From Actinomyces sp. oral taxon 897 (GTDB lineage: Bacteria > Actinomycetota > Actinomycetes > Actinomycetales > Actinomycetaceae), in contig NZ_CP027236.1 in the NCBI RefSeq assembly GCF_002999235.1, forward strand, positions 1,922,001 through 1,986,000: a DNA stretch of 64,000 nt, read 5' to 3'. Under the pieces are notes generated by a model, which saw only the letters and a list, made by a program, of their open reading frames with translations, was not told the origin of the DNA and searched no databases. Shown here piece after piece: positions 8,230-16,050 of this stretch; position 1 is the first letter of the stretch; each line of letters opens with the position of its first letter. The position numbers and the translations under genes are program-made.

Positions 8230-9150
8230 ATGACATTCGACCATAATTGTCCATTTTGCATCATTGCACAGGAAAATGAGCCTGGAACTAGAGAAGTTTA
8301 TCGCGACGATCAGACGGTCGCTTTCTTTCCCAAGGAACCCGCAACGCTTGGACACACACTTGTCGTCCCCACCAAGCACATGGCGACCATATGGGACGTC
8401 GACACGAATACCGTGCAGGCGCTAACTAATACTGTCCACAGGATTTGTCTGGCAGTTCGAGAGGCACTGCATCCCGAAGGCCTTAACATCATCCAATCGA
8501 ATGGCGATGCGGCTACCCAATCTGTTCTACACCTCCACATACACATAGTCCCGCGCTGGACTGGGGATGCGATGGGACCGATCTGGCCAGATGAGACTAA
8601 CTATTCAGACCAACAGAAGGATGTGGCGCTTCGGCGAATTCGCGACGTAATGAGACAGACTCATCGAAGTGACCCTTTCGTCGCCCCCGAAGATCGGCGA
8701 AAGCATCTTGACTACATTCAAGCAGTAGTAACCCGCCAGTCCGCAGCGTCATCCTCAGCAAAAAGTTGGCTACTACCTATCGTTACTGCGACCTTCGGAT
8801 TCGCCCTCACTGAACAGTCATGGCCTCTAGCCGCCATCGGACTATTCTCTATACTGCTTTTCGCCTACCTAGACGCCAACTACCTGAGAAGCGAAAAACG
8901 ATTCCGTTCCCTATACAACACCGTCGCACAATCACGACGCCCGATCCCTGACTTCACGCTCGACCCCAGCGACGCAGAAGACCTACCTACTAACGACATA
9001 GCAATCAAGTCTAAGTGGAGAAGATTCTCTGAGGCGTATCTACCTGAGTGGGACATATGGCGATCTTGGTCTATATTACCCTTTTATACCGCATTATTTG
9101 CGCTAGGAACCGGGGTGATAGGGCTTATCGTTCTGAGAAGCGCGAAATAA
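8230..9150 (+). CDS. HIT-domain protein with C-terminal membrane module, candidate effector
   Basis: The protein has 306 residues. Residues 1-145 form a complete HIT (histidine triad) domain: the CPFC pair at 7-10, VYRDDQTVAFFPKEPATLGH, VVPTKH, GLNIIQSNGDAATQSVLHLH, and the triad HLHIHIVPR at 101-109. HIT enzymes bind and cleave nucleotide phosphoanhydrides or phosphoramidates. The C-terminal half is membrane-associated: two helices at about 178-194 and 198-214 leading into AYLDANYLRSEKRFRSLYN, a soluble stretch, and a third helix at about 281-302. By analogy with the Macro-domain membrane ThsA of type II Thoeris, I infer that the HIT domain binds an ADP-ribose-derived signal made by the upstream TIR protein and the membrane part does the damage. 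The fusion and its role are inference; the domains are clear. The ATG at 8230 gives the canonical HIT N-terminus. An upstream TTG at 8203 is less likely. Confidence 0.8.
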   Translation: MTFDHNCPFCIIAQENEPGTREVYRDDQTVAFFPKEPATLGHTLVVPTKHMATIWDVDTNTVQALTNTVHRICLAVREALHPEGLNIIQSNGDAATQSVLHLHIHIVPRWTGDAMGPIWPDETNYSDQQKDVALRRIRDVMRQTHRSDPFVAPEDRRKHLDYIQAVVTRQSAASSSAKSWLLPIVTATFGFALTEQSWPLAAIGLFSILLFAYLDANYLRSEKRFRSLYNTVAQSRRPIPDFTLDPSDAEDLPTNDIAIKSKWRRFSEAYLPEWDIWRSWSILPFYTALFALGTGVIGLIVLRSAK

Positions 9151-9189
9151 ATGGCGTCGCATCGGTTTCTTTACTGATCATCAGAAAGG

Positions 9190-9835
9190 TCACTTCCAAG
9201 CAATCTCAATAGATCCAGGGTTAAAACCCTTTCCGGCCCTGCTTCTGCGGTCTCAGTGTGACCGTCATTAGCACGTCGATCACCGACCGCTGCACGGCAC
9301 GGTTCCCGCTCAGGAAGGCCTCTACCGGGTTCTCAGCACCCAGAACGGGCAGGCCACGCCCCGACGCCTGGGGCCAGCCACTCGGCCTCCAGGCGCTCGA
9401 TCTCATCCCGTGCCGAGTCACGCACGCGGGCCAGGTCCGCGCCGAGGTGCTTCCTCGTGTTGCTGCCCGTGCGGTTAGTGGCCCCATGGACTGCACAGTC
9501 CACCAGTGATCAGCGTCTACCAGCGCCTCCCAGGTTCCGAGGACGGGCTCCCCGACTTCGTCCTTGACGATATTGTCACGCTATCGCCGTTGATCGCAAT
9601 CCGAGCAGCCTGACACCCTTGGGGCGCGCACCTGCTCAGCTCGTTGACGCTGTGGCCCCAAGCCTCCCACCAGGACCGGCTCGACGCGAGCTCCGGCGGG
9701 CGACGTCTCGCGAGGAACGAACCCCGGGGCCCGCGGACTCGCATCAGGCCACTGGGCTCTTCCTGGAGACCTGGATCCGGGTCACCGCTACTACCCTGGA
9801 CCAGGAGCTCCCGCACCAGGCGGGAACGTGACAAA
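9190..9835 (-). pseudogene. Serine recombinase remnant
   Basis: Several broken minus-strand pieces match the C-terminal half of large serine recombinases. GEPVLGTWEALVDADHW (near 9515-9560) is the typical recombinase-domain segment. DSARDEIERLEAEWLAP (near 9370-9430) is coiled-coil-like. ENPVEAFLSGNRAVQRSVID then TVTLRPQKQGRKGFNPGSIE ends in IAWK and a stop at 9190-9192. At least two frame changes and one internal stop are needed, including one immediately after GRKGF. The N-terminal catalytic domain is not recognisable; the piece from 9560 to 9835 is weak. It presumably belonged to the mobile element that brought in the TIR/HIT island. Confidence 0.65.
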
Positions 9836-9854
9836 GTGACAGAGGGGAGCGCAC

Positions 9855-10097
9855 ATGGTGACCAGGGGAGCAGGGAGGGCGAGTGCCGAGGACCGACTCG
9901 CAGCCCTCATTGAGCTGAAGCAGGCTGTCGCCGACGACAAGACCGCCCGCGAGGACGCGGCAGCAGCACGGGACCGGCTGCGCGCGGCCGCCCTGGCCGC
10001 CGTGGACGCGGGGGCCAGAGCGACGGAGGTAGCAGAGCTGGCTGGCGTGCAGCGTAGCATCATCTACCGTTGGCGTGACAGGAATCACCCTCACTAG
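9855..10097 (+). CDS. Small helix-turn-helix protein
   Basis: This 80-residue protein starts at ATG 9855 with GAGGGGAG upstream. The first 45 residues form a charged, coiled-coil-like helix (LAALIELKQAVADDKTARED). The rest, AALAAVDAGARATEVAEL then AGVQRSIIYRWRDRN, is a resolvase/MerR-like helix-turn-helix. Such short proteins are common hypothetical proteins in Actinomycetaceae. No partner is obvious. It lies immediately beyond the recombinase remnant, in the opposite orientation. Confidence 0.65.
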   Translation: MVTRGAGRASAEDRLAALIELKQAVADDKTAREDAAAARDRLRAAALAAVDAGARATEVAELAGVQRSIIYRWRDRNHPH

Positions 10098-10132
10098 AGT
10101 GCCCGCAAAATGCATACCAACCGTACACCGTG

Positions 10133-10390
10133 ATGCACAGGTCATCAGGAGAACACCAGGGCCTGACTGAGCAACTCAACAGAGGCCTATTGCGCGACCT
10201 CCTTGCGACCATCATCGCAGTCACCACCGTCATCAGGATGGTGCTCACCGTGATCAGCACGGTCCTCACCGCGATCGGCCTGGTGCTGGAAACCCTGTTC
10301 CGGATCGGCCCGAGGAAGGCACGGGCGTCACTGCAAGCCGTCACCGCGAGTAGCGGCGTCAGTGACCCTCGTGGGGCGGGCTGGAAGTAG
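10133..10390 (+). CDS. Small membrane protein, unknown function
   Basis: The ORF from ATG 10133 encodes 85 residues with a long hydrophobic centre, LLATIIAVTTVIRMVLTVIS then TVLTAIGLVLETLF (about residues 23-58), that could span the membrane once or twice. There is no recognised family and no strong ribosome-binding site. The stop codon lies in the left arm of the terminator hairpin that follows, so translation would reach into the stem. Confidence 0.4.
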   Translation: MHRSSGEHQGLTEQLNRGLLRDLLATIIAVTTVIRMVLTVISTVLTAIGLVLETLFRIGPRKARASLQAVTASSGVSDPRGAGWK

Positions 10391-10416
10391 TACTAGTACC
10401 TCCAGCCCGCCCCCAC
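10371..10416. terminator. Strong bidirectional hairpin
   Basis: GTGGGGCGGGCTGGA (10371-10385) pairs with TCCAGCCCGCCCCCAC (10401-10416); AGTAC repeats at the apex extend the structure. It separates the two small membrane-protein genes and can act as an intrinsic-type terminator, although the usual T tract is weak. Confidence 0.6.
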
Positions 10417-10454
10417 CAGGCTACCCCACCACGGAGGACAGAGAGGAGGAAGGC

Positions 10455-10631
10455 ATAAGCACGAGCAGGTGGATCGCGGTGACCGTCCTGGCCGCCACGG
10501 TCGTCATCGGCGTGGCCCTGTACCGGGTCAGCCCCGGCATCACCAGCCGGGGCCTCCTGGCCACGGTCTGGGCCGTCTGGGGCGTCAACCTCGGCGTCAA
10601 CACCACCGTCCTGGTCCTGCACCGGGACTGA
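10455..10631 (+). CDS. Small two-helix membrane protein with apparent ATA start
   Basis: The frame encodes STSRWIAVTVLAATVVIGVA, then SPGITSRGLLATVWAVWGVN and VNTTVLVLHRD: two membrane helices joined by a short loop, 58 residues in all. A near-perfect Shine-Dalgarno sequence (GAGGAGGAAGG, 10443-10453) is positioned correctly for the codon at 10455-10457, which is ATA rather than ATG. Extending to the GTG at 10362 would add low-complexity sequence read through the terminator hairpin. Either ATA is used as a rare start, or the start has been lost by a G-to-A change or a base error. Family not recognised. Confidence 0.5.
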   Translation: MSTSRWIAVTVLAATVVIGVALYRVSPGITSRGLLATVWAVWGVNLGVNTTVLVLHRD

Positions 10632-10801
10632 CAGGGACTTTCTCACCGGTTCCGGTAAGGCCCTGTCAGGCGCGCTGTCCCGCGTCAGGCGCGCTGCCCT
10701 GCGGAAACGGCCGACGGAATGGCCGACGCGGCCCGGGCGGGAGGCCTCGGGATCAGGAGCGGCAGCACCCACCTCCCGGCGGAGTACCGCCGCTCCCGCC
10801 G

Positions 10802-10877
10802 TGGAGCCGCTTGTCGGACTCGAACCGACGACCTGCTGTTTACAAGACAGCTGCTCTACCAACTGAGCTAAAGCGGC
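10802..10877 (-). tRNA. tRNA-Thr (anticodon TGT)
   Basis: The minus strand folds as a standard cloverleaf. The acceptor GCCGCTT pairs with AAGCGGC, the D arm has AGCTCAGTTGGTAGAGC, and the anticodon stem GCTGT/ACAGC carries loop CTTGTAA, so the anticodon is TGT. The T arm is GTCGGTTCGAGTCCGAC. The discriminator is T, and CCA appears to be encoded at 10802-10804. Confidence 0.95.
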
Positions 10878-10888
10878 GTGAGAGGCTC

Positions 10889-12016
10889 TCACCGGGGCCC
10901 GGCCACCGAGGACCCGGAGGTCACCACGACCGGCCGGACCGGGGGCCAGGTCTCCGGCCTGCGACCCCGGGGCTGCCTGCCCGTCTCCTGGCCGCCCGGG
11001 AGCAGTCTGACACACCTGACCGCCCCTGCGGAAACCGACCTGTCGGCGCGGGACCAGCCCCGGTCAGCTCCCCCCGTCGCCGGGAGCCTGCGAGGGGGTG
11101 CCCGTGCCGCCGGCCCCGTCCGTGGGCCCCGGGCTGGCCTGCCCGGGCGTGGAACTGGCCTGCCCGGGCGTGGGGCTGGCACCGCCCGCCCCGCCCCCAG
11201 GACCTCGGTAAAGGCCTGGGGGTTGGTGAAGAAGCTGTTGTCGAGCTTGAGCTCCTTGCCGTCCAGGAAGGCCTTCGGGGTGGAGTCCAGGTTGTAGCTG
11301 CGGAAGGTCTTGTTGCCGGCCTCGAGCCAGTCCCTGTAGGTCTCCCTGTTGACCTCCGTCTCGATCCTGTCCGCCAGGGAGGCGGACAGGCCCGCGGACT
11401 TGGCCACGGCGACCACGCCGTCCAGGGTGTAGTCAGTGGTGTCCTTGGTCTGGTAGATCCGGGCCAGGGACTCCAGGAGGGCGTTGTGGACCGCGAGCAC
11501 CTTGTCAGGCTCGTTATCCAGGGCCAGGCCGACGGCGGTCATGCACCAGTCCGTCCACGCCTGGCCGAGGATCTTGGCCGGCTGGAAGACCAGGGTGATC
11601 TTCTTCTCGGCCACGAGCGTGGAGAACTCCTCGGCGTGGGCGACGTCGAGGTTGGCGCAGAAGTGGCAGGCGTAGTCGAAGATGATCTTCAGCTCCCGGG
11701 CGCCCTCGTTCACGGTCCCGATCCCCTCGGCGCCCACGGACCACGAGCCGTCCTGGGCGACGTGCTTGGGCAGGGAGAGTCCCTGACTCTCCCGCAGCTC
11801 CCGCCTCTCCTTCTCCTTCTTCTTCCGGTCTATGACCAGGAGCGTGCCCGCGGTGGTCCCGCCCACGAGGACCAGCGCCCCGCCCGCGATGAGGGCGCGC
11901 CGGGTGACCTTCTGGCGCTGGGCCCGACGTTCTTGCTCCGCGCGCAGGGCCCGGGCCCGGGCGCGGGCGGCCTCGCGACGCTCAGCCTTGGTGGGGCGGG
12001 ACTCGTATGAGGGCAC
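10889..12016 (-). CDS. DsbA-like thioredoxin-fold protein, membrane-anchored; C-terminal frameshift likely
   Basis: This extracytoplasmic thiol-disulfide or folding factor of the DsbA/BdbD type begins at GTG 12016, with GAGGAG 7 bp upstream. A basic cytoplasmic stretch (residues 1-42) precedes one membrane helix (ALIAGGALVLVGGTTAGTLL). The thioredoxin fold then has its active site in IIFDYACHFCANLDVAHAEE: CHFC in the CxxC position. A helical insertion and the cis-Pro region STPKAFLDGKEL follow. After FTEVLGAG the open frame yields over 100 Arg/Pro-rich residues with no family content. Shifting one base in the adjacent G-run (about 11190-11205) instead gives GGAGGASPTPGQASSTPGQA and a stop near 11072, the normal low-complexity tail. 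I therefore suspect an indel there. Confidence 0.8.
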   Translation of the reverse strand: MPSYESRPTKAERREAARARARALRAEQERRAQRQKVTRRALIAGGALVLVGGTTAGTLLVIDRKKKEKERRELRESQGLSLPKHVAQDGSWSVGAEGIGTVNEGARELKIIFDYACHFCANLDVAHAEEFSTLVAEKKITLVFQPAKILGQAWTDWCMTAVGLALDNEPDKVLAVHNALLESLARIYQTKDTTDYTLDGVVAVAKSAGLSASLADRIETEVNRETYRDWLEAGNKTFRSYNLDSTPKAFLDGKELKLDNSFFTNPQAFTEVLGAGRAVPAPRPGRPVPRPGRPARGPRTGPAARAPPRRLPATGGADRGWSRADRSVSAGAVRCVRLLPGGQETGRQPRGRRPETWPPVRPVVVTSGSSVAGPR

Positions 12017-12432
12017 TGGGCACTCCTCAGCTCTGACGTCACCAGGCGGGTGACGGCTCGATAATCCGACGACGGCGGACGCTAGCCATTGTGCCTGACC
12101 GCCACCTGGGAGGACGCCTCCGGCCGGTGCGCCACGCCTCACACCCATCCGCGCTCCAGGGATTCTGGCCGGCTCCCGGCCGTGCAGCACCGGGGCCCAC
12201 CAGCCGCAAGGGGCACCGTCCCGGCGCCCACCGGCGCCCAGGCACCGACCAGGTCCTCTCCCGGTCCACGGGCGGCACCGTCCCGACGCCCCAGGGATCC
12301 GGCCCCTCCCGGCAGCCCGCCGGGCGGGCCCGCCTGCGGCCGGCCCGTGCAGGCGTTGCCGGTGGCTGGCGCCCCGACCCCGCGTCCCCGCCAGCACCGC
12401 ACCCGCCCACAGCCCTGAGCGTGACGAGAGGC
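12017..12432. other. 416-bp GC-rich gap
   Basis: This lies between two minus-strand genes (the kinase upstream, the DsbA-like gene downstream). No coding pattern is seen on either strand. It holds imperfect direct repeats: GGCACCGTCCCGGCGCCC near 12217 and GGCACCGTCCCGACGCCC near 12274, and CCAGGGATTCTGGCC near 12161 against CCAGGGATCCGGCC near 12290. The promoter of the DsbA-like gene should be at its low end but is not identifiable. Confidence 0.5.
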
Positions 12433-14508
12433 TCAGGACGAGGGTGACGGGATGGTGTACAGGGGCTCCAGGGTCGCCGCGGGCAGGACCTGGCCGACGA
12501 AGAGGAGGATGAACACGCCGGCCAGCAGGAGGAAGGCGAGGACGAGGCCCGTACGCCCGCCGCTGCTGGGAGCCACCATGTCGACAATGCTGGCGGCACC
12601 CCGCCGGGTGGCGGCCGCCCACGGGGCCAGCCACGCGCTCAGCAGGAACAGCGCGGTGACCACCGCCATGCCGATGCCGTCTATCCGGTAGGCGACCGCC
12701 GGCTCGTAGGCGTCCACCCCGTTGGCGTTAATGATCCCGGCCAGGACCAGCAGGACCAGGAAGCCCACGAACGCCCCCATCAGGACCGCGAAGACCGCCG
12801 AGACAATGGACCGCAGCAGGTACCAGGGCATGGCCGCCCACATGCGCGAGTCGTCGGAGCGGCTGACGCCGCCCACGCGCAGGCGGTGCCAGCGCCGGGC
12901 GTCGGTGGCGCGCCCGACGACGCCGGCCAGGAGCATGAGGACCAGCGCCAGCAGGCCGGCCACCGCCGGCCGCCACAGCCCCATGGCGCTCAGCACCACG
13001 CCCAGGGCGAAGACCGTCCCCGGACGCCTCTCGGGCTCGCGCGCCCACGCCGGCAGGACCCCCGGCGTCGGCCGGGGGGCCACCGGGGCGTAGCGGCGGA
13101 CCGGTGCGGGGGCCGGGACGGGCGGGGGCACCGGTGCCGGCCGGGGGGCCATCGGCTGCTGGGAGGCGACCGGAGGCTGCGGTGCGGGGGCCGGGGCGAC
13201 GGGGCGGTGCGTGGCCCCCGCCTGGGGGAACTGCCCGTAGACCGTGCCGTAGTCGGAGGCGACGCCGGGGGTCCGCGTACGGGGCTCGGGGTAGCCCTCC
13301 TGGGGGCGCTCGCCCCCCCAGGAGGGCGGGGAGCCCACGACGTCCGCGGAGGCGGTGGAGCCGCTGGGGGCGAAGCTCGGCGGCAGGGGCGCCGAGGCCC
13401 AGCGGTCCTGGTCCGTCGGCCCGGCGACGTCGTCCTCAGGTTCCTCCTCGGCCTGGGTCACCCAGTCCGGGACGGCGTCCTCCTCGGCCTCAGGGGGGAA
13501 GATGCCGTACTTGTCGGGGAAGACCCCGTAGGTCATGACCTCGTCCACGGCCTCCTGGCCGAGGTAGACGGCCAGGGCCCGCTCGCCGGTACCGCCCGCG
13601 GCCACCTCGTCCAGCACCGAGAGGACCACCCCGTGGGGCAGGCGGTAGGCGGCCTCGGGGGCCAGGGCCAGGGTGAGGCAGTGGGCCAGCACCGGGTAGG
13701 TGTCCGGGAGGCTGCCGAGCTCGGGCCGCCCGGTGTAGACGCGCCGGAAGACGCTCTGCCACGGGCCCGAGCCGAAGGGGGCGGAGCCGGTCAGGACGAA
13801 GAGCACCACCCCGGCCCAGGCGTACCAGTCCACGCCCTCGTTGGGGGAGGCGCCGTCGAGCATCTCGGGGGGCAGGTAGCCGGGGGTGCCGGTGACCTGG
13901 CCGGTCTGGGTCAGCCGGACGTCGTCGGCCACCTGGGCGATGCCGAAGTCGATCAGGACGGGGCCCTGCGCGCCGAGCATGACGTTGGAAGGCTTGAGGT
14001 CACGGTGGATGACCCCGGCCTCGTGGACCGCCTCCAGGGCCTCGGACAGCCCGTGGGCGAGGTCGGCCAGCTCGGTGCTGTCGGTGGCGGGGTCGTAGAC
14101 GCCGTGGTCGTCGATCTCGGCGCTGAGGGTGGGGCCGTCCACGAGCTCGGTGACCACGAAGGTCAGCCCGTCCCAGGAGTCCGGGTCCTCCCCCTCCCCG
14201 GTCTCGATGTCCAGCACGCGGGCCACCCGGCTGTCCTTGACCCGGGAGATGACCGAGGCCTCACGACGCAGGCGGAGCCGGGCGGTGGCGTCGGCGGCGA
14301 CCTGCGGGTGGAGGATCTTCATGGCCACGCGCAGGCCGTCGGCGTCCTCGGCCTCCCAGACCGCGCCCATGCCGCCGGCGCCGAGGCGACGCACCAGACG
14401 GTAGCCACCTGCCAGACCGCCCTCGCGCAGTGCCGTCCGGGATCCGGAGGTCACGGCACTGGGCGTCTCGTGACGGCGGGGCCGGGCGCCAGGAACGGAG
14501 GTGCTCAC
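12433..14508 (-). CDS. Hanks-type Ser/Thr protein kinase with C-terminal membrane helices
   Basis: This 691-residue eukaryotic-like kinase starts at GTG 14508. The motifs are complete: glycine loop LGAGGMGAV (43-51), VAMK lysine (64), HRDLKPSN with the catalytic Asp (168-175), DFG (187-189), and GTPGYLPPEM in the activation segment. Residues from about 350 to 540 are Pro/Ala/acidic-rich linker. The last 160 residues contain several hydrophobic helices (for example VFALGVVLSAMGLW, LLALVLMLLAGVVG, AVFAVLMGAFVGFLVLLVLA and GLVLAFLLLAGVFILLFVG), so the protein is multi-pass at its C-terminus rather than carrying PASTA repeats. The substrate is unknown. It is divergent from the ABC ATPase gene, sharing a 219-bp intergenic region with a palindrome. 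Confidence 0.9.
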   Translation of the reverse strand: MSTSVPGARPRRHETPSAVTSGSRTALREGGLAGGYRLVRRLGAGGMGAVWEAEDADGLRVAMKILHPQVAADATARLRLRREASVISRVKDSRVARVLDIETGEGEDPDSWDGLTFVVTELVDGPTLSAEIDDHGVYDPATDSTELADLAHGLSEALEAVHEAGVIHRDLKPSNVMLGAQGPVLIDFGIAQVADDVRLTQTGQVTGTPGYLPPEMLDGASPNEGVDWYAWAGVVLFVLTGSAPFGSGPWQSVFRRVYTGRPELGSLPDTYPVLAHCLTLALAPEAAYRLPHGVVLSVLDEVAAGGTGERALAVYLGQEAVDEVMTYGVFPDKYGIFPPEAEEDAVPDWVTQAEEEPEDDVAGPTDQDRWASAPLPPSFAPSGSTASADVVGSPPSWGGERPQEGYPEPRTRTPGVASDYGTVYGQFPQAGATHRPVAPAPAPQPPVASQQPMAPRPAPVPPPVPAPAPVRRYAPVAPRPTPGVLPAWAREPERRPGTVFALGVVLSAMGLWRPAVAGLLALVLMLLAGVVGRATDARRWHRLRVGGVSRSDDSRMWAAMPWYLLRSIVSAVFAVLMGAFVGFLVLLVLAGIINANGVDAYEPAVAYRIDGIGMAVVTALFLLSAWLAPWAAATRRGAASIVDMVAPSSGGRTGLVLAFLLLAGVFILLFVGQVLPAATLEPLYTIPSPSS

Positions 14509-14557
14509 GTGGCCCACAGTACCGGGGACACCCGACAGCCACATAGACGTGCGACAC

Positions 14558-14572
14558 ATCACAGTGTGTGAT
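14558..14572. promoter_or_regulatory. 15-bp palindrome in the kinase/ABC divergent region
   Basis: ATCACAGTGTGTGAT is a perfect inverted repeat (ATCACA/TGTGAT around GTG). TAAGCT at 14574-14579 just to the right could be a -10 for the ABC gene. It contains TCACA/TGTGA in the arrangement opposite to a GlxR/Crp site, so I do not assign the protein. Confidence 0.4.
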
Positions 14573-14727
14573 GGTAAGCTAGGTGGTTCCATTGGCGCCG
14601 TCCTGTATGTCATGATCAGCCTATGTCCTACCGGAGCCTACTGGTGGACATGTGTCAGTGCGGACACGCATTCGGCACCTTTCATGCGGATCGTCCGGCA
14701 CGTACCTGCCGGTGAAGGGACAGCAAC

Positions 14728-15855
14728 ATGGCAAGCGTGACTTTCGACCACGCCACTCGTATCTACCCAGGTAATGACCGCCCGAGCGTGGACTCCCTCG
14801 ACCTGGAGATCGCCGACGGCGAGTTCCTGGTCCTGGTCGGCCCCTCCGGCTGCGGGAAGTCCACCTCCCTGCGCATGCTCGCAGGCCTCGAGGACGTCAA
14901 CTCCGGCCGCATCCTCATCGGTGACCGCGACGTGACCGACGTCCAGCCCAAGGACCGTGACATCGCCATGGTCTTCCAGAACTACGCGCTCTACCCGCAC
15001 ATGACCGTCCACGACAACATGGGCTTCGCCCTGAAGATCGCGGGGACCCCCAAGGACGAGATCGACGCGCGGGTCCGTGAGGCCGCCAGGGTCCTGGGCC
15101 TGACGGAGTACCTGGACCGCAAGCCCAAGGCCCTGTCCGGCGGCCAGCGCCAGCGCGTGGCCATGGGCCGCGCCATTGTGCGCAAGCCCAAGGTCTTCCT
15201 CATGGACGAGCCGCTGTCGAACCTGGACGCCAAGCTGCGCGTCCAGACCCGCACGCAGATCGCCTCGCTCCAGCGCTCGCTGGGCGTCACGACGGTCTAC
15301 GTCACCCACGACCAGACCGAGGCCCTGACCATGGGCGACCGCATCGCGGTCCTCAAGGACGGCGTCCTCCAGCAGGTCGGCACCCCGCGCGAGATGTACG
15401 ACAAGCCCGCCAACGAGTTCGTGGCCGGCTTCATCGGCTCGCCGGCCATGAACCTGGGCCGCTTCACGGTCTCCGGCGACGTCGCCACCCTCGGCGCCGC
15501 CAAGATCCAGCTGTCCAAGGCCACCCTGGACGCCATCGCCCCCGAGGACGGCGGCAAGGTCACCATCGGCTTCCGTCCGGAGTCCCTCGAGGTGGTCTCC
15601 GCCTCCGCCGAGCACTCCATCCCGGTGCGCCTGTCCTTCGTGGAGGAGCTGGGGAGCGACGCCTACATCTACGGCGAGCTCGTCGGCGCCGAGGGCTCGG
15701 AAGAGAAGCTGGGCTCCGGTGAGGACTCCAGCCAGATCATTGTCCGCGTCCCCCCGCGCACCGCGCCGGAGCCGGGCGAGACCGTCTACGTGCGGATCAA
15801 GCCCGGCCAGGAGCACATCTTCTCCGCCTCCACCGGCGAGCGCCTGCCTGCCTGA
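14728..15855 (+). CDS. ugpC: Sugar ABC transporter ATP-binding subunit, UgpC/MsiK type
   Basis: This 375-residue ABC ATPase of the CUT1 (maltose/oligosaccharide, MalK) class has Walker A GPSGCGKST (38-46), the Q-loop in MVFQNYALYPHMTV, signature LSGGQRQRVAMGRA, Walker B VFLMDEPLSNLDA and the switch His in VYVTHDQTEALTMGDR. The C-terminal part is the MalK-type TOBE/OB regulatory domain (RPESLEVV). No permease or binding-protein genes are adjacent. This is typical of MsiK-like ATPases of actinobacteria, which energise many different sugar importers. The ATG has GGTGAAGGG upstream. The product acts at the cytoplasmic face of the membrane. A hairpin follows the stop. Confidence 0.93.
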   Translation: MASVTFDHATRIYPGNDRPSVDSLDLEIADGEFLVLVGPSGCGKSTSLRMLAGLEDVNSGRILIGDRDVTDVQPKDRDIAMVFQNYALYPHMTVHDNMGFALKIAGTPKDEIDARVREAARVLGLTEYLDRKPKALSGGQRQRVAMGRAIVRKPKVFLMDEPLSNLDAKLRVQTRTQIASLQRSLGVTTVYVTHDQTEALTMGDRIAVLKDGVLQQVGTPREMYDKPANEFVAGFIGSPAMNLGRFTVSGDVATLGAAKIQLSKATLDAIAPEDGGKVTIGFRPESLEVVSASAEHSIPVRLSFVEELGSDAYIYGELVGAEGSEEKLGSGEDSSQIIVRVPPRTAPEPGETVYVRIKPGQEHIFSASTGERLPA

Positions 15856-15885
15856 CCGGCACGTACCCGGGCCCTGCCCGGCATG

Positions 15886-15914
15886 AGGAGCCCCGTCCCC
15901 GCGGCGGGGCTCCT
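15886..15914 (+). terminator. Hairpin after the ABC ATPase gene
   Basis: AGGAGCCCCG (15886-15895) pairs perfectly with CGGGGCTCCT (15905-15914) around a 9-base loop. There is no U-tract, as is common in high-GC actinobacteria. Confidence 0.6.
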
Positions 15915-16050
15915 GCCCGCCCCGGCTCTCCCGCCCGGGCCAGCACGCCCCGGCGCCGCGCGCCGCTCAGGGCGCGGACGAGGATGTCGCGCGCCCAGCA
16001 CGCCCCGCTCCCACCCGGCACGGACCAGGCTTACCTGAGACAATGACCCC

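Noticed and set aside
10469-12010. Plus-strand 513-codon ORF over tRNA-Thr and the DsbA-like gene
   Set aside because: It runs through a tRNA gene antisense and a terminator region and shows no protein family features.
14638-15816. 392-codon minus-strand ORF opposite the ABC ATPase gene
   Set aside because: Shadow ORF; the plus strand carries all ABC ATPase motifs.
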